From: Haemonchus contortus | Taxonomy: Eukaryota > Nematoda > Chromadorea > Rhabditida > Trichostrongylidae | NCBI GenBank assembly: GCA_000469685.2 | Contig: LS997563.1 | Location: 31,801,968-31,865,967, forward strand | Length of the DNA: 64,000 nucleotides | Direction: 5' to 3' | Shown here: one piece after another, positions 1-9,529 of the stretch | How the letters are laid out: each line of letters starts with the position of its first letter | How positions within the stretch are numbered: the first letter of the stretch is position 1 | Translations under genes and position numbers: made by a program | Notes under the pieces: generated by a model | What the model was told of the DNA's origin: nothing | The model's database searches: none | What the model saw: only the letters and a program-made list of their open reading frames with translations

Positions 1-2779
1 CTTTCTGCATTCAGTTGCATGCACTGGAGCCGGTCAGGCAACATTTGCACATGCTTGTTGTTGATGAATTCGAAACCATCTACTCATTGGGTCGTTGGCT
101 CTTTGCTCTCAACTGATGCACCTACAATGAGTCGAATACCATATGCTGATCCTTACGTTTTCATGAATTAAGAAACTTTATGGAAAATCCCTCCGCTGCG
201 TGATTCCGATGGTATTCTGACAGTGGGATTTCCTCAAACTTCAGCCATTTTTGCTGCTTTATTGTTGAAATCCAACCTTCTTTGATTTGCACATGATCAC
301 AGTGTAATATTTAAGGAAGAAAAAAGAAAGGTCTATTTCACCAAAAGTCTGATTGCGTTCGTAACCACTAATCTTCATTCGCGTGGAGATGTAGTTGCCC
401 ATGCGATAATGGAACAACCTGGGAGTCACTGACCGCAACTTCGAATTGAGCTCTGACATCATTCAAGAACCACCTTCCAAACAGGGATTCAGTAGTTTTT
501 AATCCATTTGACCTTCTTGGAACATAGATTTAGCAGGGTCAATTCGATGGGTTCGTCGCCATGCACTTCTAGAGCAGTCTGTGGGGTTGAACTTTCTCCG
601 AGTCCAGAGAATTTACTGGAGTACAAGACCCTATTGAGTATTAGCCAGAGAAATCCCATAGTTGGCGAAAGACTCGTTTAAAAGTGTGAACTCTCGGACA
701 TGAACAACGCCTCCACCATCTGAGTAGTGCGGGTATGAGTCCTTCGATTTTTATATAAGTGCTAGGAAGAACGGCACTTTTTCGGAGTGAAGTTCAACAA
801 ACGGTTGTTTATCATTCATTCTCTCCGAATTATTATGTTTATGTCCATAACCTGTAGAGAGCAACTCTTTTCCTTTAGCCTAGATGTATGTTCCTCACAT
901 GCATTCCGAGAAATACCTCCACCAAGCCATCATTCGAGGTCAGCTGAATCTTGAATCGTTTTCTAAGAGTTCAAGTCGCTCCTCATGCAGTGCTGAACCT
1001 TATCATTCTCTTCGGCATAATTGAATTGGCATTGGCGAGTTGGTCAGCTTGAGCTATAAGTAGTATAGGGTCGAATGTTATAGAAGTATTTGCATGAGAT
1101 TCCATCAAAGGGCCTCCAGCTGGCATAACGGTGCTAGAACAAAATGGATGTGTTGAAGAGGCTAGAAAATGGCTCCCATCGTGATTGAAAGGGCCTTTTC
1201 CCCATGTACTTCAACTCGGAACTACAGCGTATTCACAGTGTACCCAAGGCACAACAATTTCTTTCATATACGTAGCATGGGTGATTGCGCTTTCTCCTAT
1301 CGGCACATTGGCCCTTCACCGAAGTCTGGCTTGAAGTGTAATCCTTTAGTTTTAGTTTCCATTGTGACACAGAGTTTATAGAACGCCCTCAATCCTTGCA
1401 TCGTAAACTTACGAATTAGATTACAACGGCCATCAAACGTTCCAGAAAATGACTTTTTTCAGTTTTAAGGTTTTCTATTTCATTGTTCCTGATTAATTCG
1501 GTCTAAACATATGCAAACGATATTAGTAGGATTATATGTGCTCAGATGTTTTTTTGAGCGAACCATTAAAAACTTCTCTGCCTGTGTGGCCTGAACGATA
1601 TGCACCATTCATTCCATACTCAAAAACCCCAATGCATCGTACTATGACGGAATCGCATAAATTTTCGAGATAACGAAAATAGGTGCCATAATTTGGCACC
1701 GTAAAGTTTTTTAATGCGCTAGTAGTCAAAAACAGTTCCGTTTCATGAGCCGAGCCGGTACGCGCCGGCTGTTTTTAATTTTTCATTTCGACGTTCACTA
1801 TCAAAGTTGTCATTGTTAAAATTTAATTCACTATTCTTTCGCATGTTGGTTTCGATGGTTCAACGACAGAGAACGCTTCATTGAGCTGCCATTGACATCA
1901 TAGCCATCATCACTGTTGTGTTACAATAACACAGGGAATGTCCCTAGTTGTTGAGTATTTTGGTGGTTGTTGGGATAGACGAGGCCAAAGACTCGGTGTT
2001 TCTCATTCAATCTCCCTTTCTTGGAAACTTCACTGGTCCATTTCAAATTACGTGGTCTCTTTAGAAGAGAGTCGTAGGGCGGATATCCCTTTCTCCACAC
2101 AATTCAATGAATGAACTTGGTCTTCCCTATCGTGCTCAATTTTGATAATATAATTTTTTCAAATTAGCATGACCAGAGGATCAAGCAAAGCACAAGAAAA
2201 AAATTCCGATCATAGCCGCTGCTTTATTCAGAAAAGAACATCTATTCGATGCGATTTTAATTTGAACCTTTGCTAAATCCTGCGCTCTAGTTTTCGCGAG
2301 CATAGAAGCCTATTCGTACTATTGATACGAAGCGAAAGCATCACAAAAGGAATCTGTCCGCCAATGTTTTTCTGTTTCTTTCAGAGAAGATACCATATTT
2401 ATCCTATGTATATGAAGCGCGGCTTGGAGTGCCGGTTTGGTGGTCGATCTTTCTGTAGATTCATTAATCTGTCTGTCCCTCTGTACGCAAAACTTTCCAT
2501 GATCATAATCGAGGTTACGATGTGGAAAACTTACCGGAAACGTAGATATTAACAGAAGTGAGGAAGCCTCGAAGGCAGGTATATGTTATGTTAGCGGTAG
2601 TGCTTATTCAGCTCATGTGGTAACATCCTACATATATGATCCTCTAAATGTGTCAGCTGGTATGTTTGTGTGTGTGTTTGTCCGACCGTACATTCATAAG
2701 TCCTGCCGCACTGGAAATAGAGCATTCAAATTTGAAAGGAATACAGATGATAGGATTGGACACCAACATTATATGATAG
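1..2779. other. No gene recognised
   Basis: Only short open frames occur here and none has recognisable motifs or a convincing exon structure. I see no clear repeat or mobile element in this stretch. It reads as AT-rich intergenic sequence. Confidence 0.5.
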
Positions 2780-3260
2780 GAGATGATAACAACTGGTAGG
2801 GACTGATAGTCATGTAAGGCGAGAACCACTGGCTCTGTAAAGCCTTTCATGTTAACGTCGGAGTTTCGACTCTTCGAAAGGTGGCCTTGTATGTGAAGGG
2901 ACCGCAAATGGTTGGTGACAGGAGTTGGTAACAACTGACAGGGGCTGACTTATAGGGCGAGAGCCACCAGGTCCGTAAGGCCCTTCCTTTTAACAGCGGA
3001 GCCCTGACATTTTGGCAAGAGACAAAGGATGTGAGGAGATTGTAGGTGTTCGCTGACGGGGACTGATAACAACTGATATTTTTTTGATAAAATGCCATAG
3101 AAGGCTAGACTCACTACATTTGTAACACCGTTCGTGTTAACTGTGGAGGCTTGGAACTGTGGTAGGCGATGGTGAGATGTAAAGGGACCATAAATGACCA
3201 AAGACAGAACTGATACCAACTGGTAAGGTAATGAGCTGCCAGTGCAAGCGGCTACGCTCT
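2780..3260. repeat. Degenerate tandem repeat, about 142-bp unit, a little over three copies
   Basis: Units start near 2780, 2926, 3067 and 3211. Each opens with a variant of GATAACAACTG, carries a GAGCCAC / TCTGTAAAGCC / GTTAAC block in the middle and ends near AAGGGACC. Copies differ by many substitutions and small indels, so the array is old. The complementary strand stays partly open across neighbouring units and gives related peptides (for example KGFTEPVVLAL and KGLTDLVALAL). That could mean a decayed protein repeat, but no start, splice sites or known family were identified. Confidence 0.6.
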
Positions 3261-3807
3261 CCGTGTCAATAACGAAATCTTGAAACGTTGGCGGTAGTTT
3301 TAGGGCCAAATCCTGCAATCCTATACCTGTGCTTCTGTTGATGATAGCATTGAAGAACTTGGTTGCCCATCAGTTGAGTCTTTGATGAGCGATCATTTTT
3401 GAAATGAGAAGCCACCGATCGAGACTTCCCATCGTAAGCGTAAGCATTAGCACGTACCAAACGCACCGCCCTTTTTATACCGAGCTCTCCTCCTTTTGGG
3501 GGCCCGTGTCAAAGTTGTAGAGCCTGCTTCAAATTTCACCTCCAGCAGAGAATCATCAGTTCCAAAATTGTAGTAGCGGGTTGCCCGATTGCTCCCGACT
3601 CCTCGCACGTTGCACGTAAGTATCCTCCTCCAGTCCCTCCCCGCCGTTCTTGAGTCTTGCTTTCTGGGACTCCAAACCAAGTCTGCAAACTCGACAGGTT
3701 CTCTTCTAAACGAGGACCATACGGAGGAGCCAAGTGAGATGAGAGTATAGGAAGCAAAGCCAGATCAATGCTTCACTACTTCCATCCGATTGCCCTTTGA
3801 GTACGGG

Positions 3808-4467
3808 TCATTGCCAGTTTTCACGCCGGCACCGAGAAACCACGAGCATCTTCCTCTGGTGAGCGACCCGCTCAAAAAACATCATTTTGCTGTTCTTATA
3901 GCAATTTTTATGTGAGGTTGCATGATTGACGTTTACGTACAGAACGTGGTCGTTATTTTGTTGAAGAATGGTTTTTTTCCGTGGAAACTTTCCAGCTAGA
4001 AAAAACGATGAATCGTTGAGTGTCTCCATTCGAGCGAGTTGACGAGTTTCTGCATTTTTTGTCCGTACACTCCCTGGCGAGATCGGAAGTATAGCGACAT
4101 TCTTGCATAAGATAGGAACGGCAATGAAGCTTTTGCTTAACATCCTAACAACCGCAAACAACATGCTAACAACCTCGATAAGTCCTGTTTTCTGGCGTCT
4201 TTTTGATGGGTCATCCGGGATGTCGGATGACCTAACGAAAGACTCCAAACAACCCATTTTAGCAGTCCTATCTTCGAGAACACTAGTCTTCCCACACTTC
4301 TTTAGTTTGTCTTCGACTGAATCTATTTTTCTGTATCGTTTAATAGCCTTTTGTACGAAAACTATAGGAGTCACAATGAATTCCATACTGCCCTCTAGCC
4401 TCTCGCATGCCAAATGAATAAGCCTCGGCCATCCAAAAAATATCGGAAGTTTCACTCCGGTAGCCAT
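3808..4467 (-). CDS. Unrecognised 219-residue open frame (doubtful gene)
   Basis: This is one of the longer uninterrupted frames in an otherwise gene-poor stretch. It opens with ATG at 4467. The product would be basic, with hydrophobic stretches around residues 28-40 and 99-125 and no recognised domain. I found no signal peptide, no flanking exons in phase and no similarity to a family I know. The length alone makes it worth recording, but in a window this size a chance frame cannot be excluded. Confidence 0.2.
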   Translation of the reverse strand: MATGVKLPIFFGWPRLIHLACERLEGSMEFIVTPIVFVQKAIKRYRKIDSVEDKLKKCGKTSVLEDRTAKMGCLESFVRSSDIPDDPSKRRQKTGLIEVVSMLFAVVRMLSKSFIAVPILCKNVAILPISPGSVRTKNAETRQLARMETLNDSSFFLAGKFPRKKTILQQNNDHVLYVNVNHATSHKNCYKNSKMMFFERVAHQRKMLVVSRCRRENWQ

Positions 4468-4798
4468 GTATATTGTAAGAAAACCTTCTTATGCAACGGT
4501 AGGTAATGTGAATTTGATAGATTATTTCTATCTTAGAAAACTGTCAATTTTGGCGCCCATAGCTTTGTGACACCCTGTACTTCGATTCGAGAAGGGTAGG
4601 GGGAGGGGCACACATAATAGTGTATATAACATATTAGATGATCGTAACTTGATGATTATAGCTTTATTCAGAAGTAATGCAACTAAATCGGCAAGAAATA
4701 CATCAAATGGAATGGGTACATCAGCACGTGATTCTAATAGGTTTCGGTAGCACACATACCAACAATGTGATGTGAAATGATAGGGGTGTGTTGCAATT

Positions 4799-5300
4799 CG
4801 TGCGATTCTGGGTGCGCACGACAAATTGCGCGGCAAAATTCGGTGCGATTGGCTGCTTTCATAGTCCGCCGGCCGGCCGGCGTGCCGGCGTGCCGGCGTG
4901 CGTGCCGGCGGAGGCAGTGCTAGGGGGAAGGAGGGAGGCAGACAGTGTAAGGCAAACAGTCCACGCCCCTTCGAAGGTTGTTTGTTTTCAACCCCTCGAA
5001 GGGGCGTGGACTGTTTGCCTATCTGTCTGAATCCCTCCTCCCCGCTAGCACTGTCTCCGCCGGCCCGCACGCCGGCACGCCGGCACGCCGGCCGGCCGGC
5101 ACGCGCGCCGGCGGACTATGAAAGCAGCCATTTGGACGGCTGCAACGTTTATCAAATTGAAGAAAAGTAGGTTAACAGGATTGTCCGACCCTACTGAAGT
5201 ACTCTACTTCAAGTTTGTGCCCCAATGATAGACGCCAGAGTTGTTTGAATCATCGCGAATTTCGCCGCGCAATTTGCCGCGCGCACACGAATCGCTCGTC
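4799..5300. repeat. GC-rich foldback: nested inverted repeats
   Basis: The inner palindrome runs from about 4851 to 5130, with arms near 130 bp. Its outer ends are GGCTGCTTTCATAGTCCGCC and the matching complement, and its tip is a hairpin in which CAGTCCACGCCCCTTCGA pairs with its complement around 4955-5020. Inside are CCGGCCGG/TGCCGGCG runs far richer in GC than the surroundings. A second, outer inverted repeat pairs 4799-4850 with 5252-5300 (AAATTGCGCGGC and CGCGCAATTTG blocks). Open frames across it are complementary artefacts of the palindrome. It may be a foldback MITE; no target duplication was established. Confidence 0.75.
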
Positions 5301-5389
5301 CCCCGAATTGATAGTGAAGTGTCTATTGTGAGCGAGCCTCTGTCTCAAATATTGCACTGCTAGCTTCGAATCAATAGAATTATCACATG

Positions 5390-5640
5390 ATTCCTAGTGG
5401 GCATGGTGAAGTGACAAGCGTCGAGCAATCAGATGCGCATTGTCTGAGGAACTATCTCGGGATCGAGGGTTGCCTCAGTCAAGCGGATCTTCCATCCGTT
5501 TAGGACGTTTACTCGGTAGCACACTTATCTGGAAGGGGCTAAACACTGCTGAACATCACCGCAAACCATTGGATAGGCTGCAAATACATCCGTAGGGCCG
5601 CTACGATTTTGATTGTAAGTCGAATGCCACGACTTATTCA
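5390..5640 (+). mobile_element. Degenerate tRNA-derived SINE relic
   Basis: Order and wording match the better SINE copy at 16,930-17,225: a GGTGAAGTGACAAG head, then CATCACCGCAAACCATTG, GATAGGCTGC, CTACGATTTTGATTG and AAGTCGAATG blocks. Divergence is high and the promoter boxes are no longer clear. The short stretch at 5215-5255 (GATAGACGCCAGAG) resembles the 3' part of the same family. Confidence 0.5.
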
Positions 5641-5989
5641 AAAAATGGGATTGTATACGTAAAAAACTTGATCTTCATCATTTATCACGTTGAAGTTCCG
5701 ATAAAAAGGTGGATGAGGGGACACTAAACTATATAATTTTTTGCCGATGTCGATCTTTAAGATTTGAGTTTCGTTGAAAGAACTGTCGAGTACTAGCATT
5801 CGGTCCTTAATAATCCGAGAGTGCACCATTCACGGCTAAGGGTAATAAACCGAATATAGAATGTATACCAGCAAGATTGATTTAACTAGAATTACTTATA
5901 TTCCTTTATTGCGTTTTCGAATTTGAATGCTCCCTTGTTGAATATCTTTGACTATTTCTCTCAATTTTTGAGCTTTTCTGTTTAAGCTG

Positions 5990-6490
5990 TGGAACCGAGA
6001 CCGTAACAATATTCTAATATTAGGCTGACGTTTCAGTGCCTTCACTTTCCTCGGCGCCTGGAAAGACTAAAGCTACCCAAACAACCATTCGGTCAAGCAT
6101 TATTCAAATCTACAGAGAAAGTTTAAAGGGCGTGGACTACGAAGTCACAAGTTGTTAACTACCCTTTAAAACAGTCGACCTTTGCTGTCCACCGATCACC
6201 CCGAGCTCTATGACTCCTTAAATAGGGTGAGCCCCAGGTCGACTTGCTTCGGGGACCTCCAAGGGGCTAATCACGTAAATTAAGCCTCCTCAAAAGCCAT
6301 ACAAAGCCGAGCGCGTTGCTGACCCCTTCCCAATCAACTACAACCGATTACTGTATAAGCAGCCTGACCCACAGCCAGGAGGACCTGGGAATCGAAAATG
6401 TGCCTCGAAAGCCGCAGAGTGGTGGAAAGAACGCCAGCTCTGAGGTGATCGCCACGCACTCTTCCCTCCAACTAATTTAAGGGGCCTTAG
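5990..6490 (-). mobile_element. Penelope-like element, 3' fragment
   Basis: Read on the minus strand, about 6404-6465 encodes EECVAITSELAFFPPLCGF. This matches the C-terminal end of the endonuclease ORF in the larger copy at 46,457-47,131 (EECVTITRDLAPFLDLCKF). About 350 bp further on is a hammerhead-like motif at 6022-6059, in the same relative position as in the larger copy. Only the tail remains, as expected for 5'-truncated retrotransposition followed by decay. Confidence 0.6.
6022..6059 (-). ncRNA. Hammerhead-ribozyme-like motif (decayed)
   Basis: The minus strand reads AGGC, CCGAGGA, an AGTG/CACT stem, GAAAC, GTC, then AGCC. The outer AGGC can pair with GCCT downstream. The order matches a minimal hammerhead (stem I, CUGANGA, stem II, GAAA, short stem III, UH), except that the CUGANGA box has one substitution. 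Hammerheads are known from Penelope-like elements. Activity is not shown. Confidence 0.4.
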
Positions 6491-6707
6491 TCATGATCTA
6501 GAACGCCTTTACGGTTCGCCTCGCCGCAATATCGGATTCACGTGATAGTATCGTTTTCGCCACCTCGAACGTCATTTTCCATGACATCGTACCCTATGTT
6601 CTCCTAGAACAGTAGCTGTTCCCGACTTTTGCATGATATCCAGATGCTCCTTTATCCTGATGCGAAGAGGCCTGCCTGCTCCTCTTCACCTGAAAGCACG
6701 GTATTCA

Positions 6708-7216
6708 GGGCACAGTTCGCGATAATCTTGGGGCACCCTTCTTAGGTTGAAAAGCAGAACTGTTGATGTAGAGGAGTGCATTGGTAGCGAAGAAAGTTCA
6801 AGAAAATCTGTCTACTTCAAGATTTTCAAAAGTAGTGGAGATGGAGGTTGTACGAGATCACCGCGATAGGAATGGCATGTAAGGGGTTTTTGACAAGATT
6901 CTGCTTGTCTCCATTATGCAAAAAGCTGATACATCAAACCATAACTGTCCAGAATTGTCTTTCACTGTCGCTATGGGTCATGACAAGCTCGAACTTCCTG
7001 TATTGATTTCCTTGCAAATGGTGCAGCCTCTGCAAACTCGTCCACGTTGAAACTCGTCCACCAGGGGTGTGGCATTCACACCATACAATCTCTGGTTTCA
7101 TACTGTGAATTATCCAGGAGATTCTTCGCCCTCATGACGACAGGTATGGTATAAGGAGGAGCCTTGAATTCATACTGTAGGGGAATCACAGAAACCATTT
7201 TTAGCGTGAACTGTAC
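6708..7216 (+). mobile_element. MITE-like element, copy 1 of a family also at 45,524-46,055
   Basis: It starts GGCACAGTTCGCGATAAT and ends with GCGTGAACTGTAC, an imperfect terminal inverted repeat. Internal blocks such as AAAATCTG..CTACTTCAAG, GAGATCACCG, CTTTCACTGTCGC and GGTATGGTATAAGGA recur in the same order in the second copy. There is no coding capacity. I infer a non-autonomous DNA transposon. Confidence 0.75.
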
Positions 7217-7319
7217 AATTATACAGTTAAATACACAACACCGGATGTCGTGCAGTCTCCTTCCTTACCATAATAACAATTGACACACGAAGGCGTTGTG
7301 CACAGGCGGTCATACAGGC

Positions 7320-7475
7320 GATTTCGACCTGATATCTACCATTTCGGATACTCCCGACTCTCATCATCTCCTGAAGACCTGGCTTTCTCACACTTGATCG
7401 TATGACCGCACTTAATTCGTCTGTTACAATGGGACACAGGGAGTATCCGAAATGGTAGATATCAGGTCCGAAATC
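7320..7475. repeat. Near-perfect inverted repeat with 85-bp spacer
   Basis: The arms are 7320-7354 and 7440-7475. Each contains CTGATATCTACCATTTCGGA or its complement, with a single one-base difference over about 35 bp. The spacer has no recognisable content. It could be the pair of ends of a tiny transposon or a stable cruciform. Confidence 0.8.
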
Positions 7476-8590
7476 ACAGGATGGAACTTCTGTTTCCTCT
7501 TCCTAAATCGTTCAAGTTCACCTACACATGCTGTCAATTTGGAGGTTTTTTCATTGAGTCGTCACGTGCTTGAGTGCTTCAGCTGACTAGAACGGAGCAG
7601 CTGATCAGAAATGAAGCTTCTCAGCCAACGTTTATATGAGCTTCCTAAAAAGTGTTTCAACGAATTGCACTGTGCCACCTGGGGTCTGAGCTTTCGCATT
7701 GCCATCTGGTTTACTATGGAAAACACTTGAGTATAATGGTTTCAATACACAAGGAAACATTGCATGTAGGCAGTAATGGCTGCTTTTTTCCACTGTCGAA
7801 AACGCACAAAAGACAGGGTTATGAGTGGTCTTGAACATGGCGAGTAATCTGTAAGCTGAGTTACTTGGTAAAATAGGTTTAGGTATCTCGTTGTAAAAAA
7901 AACTCTCTCAAAGGTTGTCGTCGTAGGAAAAGGATTTGGACGGTTTCGCTTAAAATGAGCAGTTCAACCGAAAAAATAACCATAACCGAAAACATAATAA
8001 ACACACGATTGAGACAGATTCAGAGTACTTATAATAGCTTGGTAATGAGGCGCTTCCTATATCAGTTATTAGTAGAGCTGCCAAGAAAATATCGGTGCTA
8101 ACTTGTTTCTAGAGGCGATGGGTATTATGATACCTACATAAAATTATTGATGGGTCGACATACGGGGCTTTGGAGTCTTCATTTTCATGAGTTTTGAAGC
8201 TACCTTACGTTATGCCATAGGATTACTGGGATGACGAGTAGCGGTGCGAGCAGGCAGTGCTCCAGATAAGGTTCCAACGGTGATGGAAAATTTCCACCCA
8301 AATTCCCACGACTAGCTGCAGTGGTTTCGCGGCAACTATCGTAATCTTTCACCGGAAATTCAAATCTTCCTCATTACAACGCGCTGTTGCGCGCTCGAGA
8401 ACGGCATGCCACTTGGGCAGAACAGCTCACACCCCGTTCAGACGAGCGGATCGAATTCACACTGTCACGCGACTCACGCGAATAGTGTCGTGAAAATACG
8501 AAGTGCGTTCATGTCTGACGTTCATCGACTTGACGACGACCTTAAAAAATATTGAAGTAGAAGCCATTATTCAAGAGTATCCCGCTTAGT
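7476..8590. other. No gene or element recognised
   Basis: There are only short, overlapping open frames on both strands with no motif and no in-phase splice pattern. No repeat of note was seen. Confidence 0.5.
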
Positions 8591-8592
8591 AA

Positions 8593-9525
8593 GTGCGATA
8601 TTTCGAGCACTTTGTGAGTTCTACCGAAGTACCTATGTTTTACAGAGAAGTTGGAGATAGTGGTCCAACAGGATTTGGTGGGCTATTGAAAGATTATCCA
8701 GACGCTGACGAACTGACGTCTACTAGTAGTGGTACCTTACACAACTTTGCTGAACAATATGGATGGCGATCATGGTTAGCAGGCGTTTTCCAAGTAGTAG
8801 AATAACAACGCATAGGTATATACATCAGTTACACATCGGGAATATATGGAAGTGTCTTGTTCGAATTTTACTTGCGCCGAGCCTTTACTGCGGGCTCAGC
8901 GCAAGTGAAATTCGAACATTATATGGCAAAAGACGTAGGGATAAGTGGAATGCTAATAAGGAGGATGGATAGTCAGGCGTAAAATGGAGAGTTCTCTTGC
9001 CGTCTGCAGCAATACTAACTCGTGACGGATACCATGATAGTGATTTGCTAATGCCACTGCCGAAAGACGATTTTAATAAGGCGCGAAACAGCTTTGTCCT
9101 TAATGGTTTGAGGAGTAGTCCGTCTTCAAGAAAAACTCCGCTTGTTTTCTCAGTCCTCACCCAGGAGAAGCCTAATGATGTATTTAACAAAACTCTGCTC
9201 CAGCACAAAAGCAAGGGTGGTCCGGGACTGCAGCACCGACCAGCTGTCCGACTTCATCACACACGACCAATGACCCTCCGATTCTATGGAGCCCTAGCCT
9301 GATTGTTATAACTTGAAGGCCGGCCAAGAGGAAAAATTTTCGCTCTATCAAGCACCGCTTGAACCGTGGGACGTAATTGTTGAACAGTACCTGCGTGCCT
9401 CAAGCGAAGTGTTTGTCGAATGTCTGAAGGACTGCGTAGAGGCTGAAGGCGATAACTTGAGAAGTGCCTGCATGCTCCGTATTACCATGTTTGTCGTAAA
9501 CAATTTTATAGACCAGAATTGATTT
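8593..9525 (+). other. Cluster of unrecognised open segments, possible exons
   Basis: Three same-strand segments look more protein-like than their neighbours. 8642-8803 is preceded by a TTTTACAG acceptor and ends VFQVVE then stop. 8999-9300 contains LPKDDFNKARNSF. 9313-9522 is acidic and helical, with EQYLRASSEVF. They could be exons or pseudo-exons of one gene, but I could not join them in phase and recognise no family. A near-perfect hairpin (8858-8918) lies between the first two. Confidence 0.25.
8858..8918. repeat. 61-nt hairpin, 26-bp stem
   Basis: The arms are 8858-8883 and 8893-8918 with a 9-nt loop. The stem contains TTCGAATTTTACTTGCGC against its complement, with one wobble and one mismatch. 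It has the size and shape of a nematode pre-miRNA or siRNA-type hairpin, but it could equally be a short palindromic transposon remnant. Confidence 0.75.
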
Positions 9526-9529
9526 TCGA

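Noticed and set aside
4528..5170. Plus and minus frames with Ala/Arg/Pro-rich products
   Set aside because: They mirror each other across the GC-rich palindrome and contain only its simple repeats.
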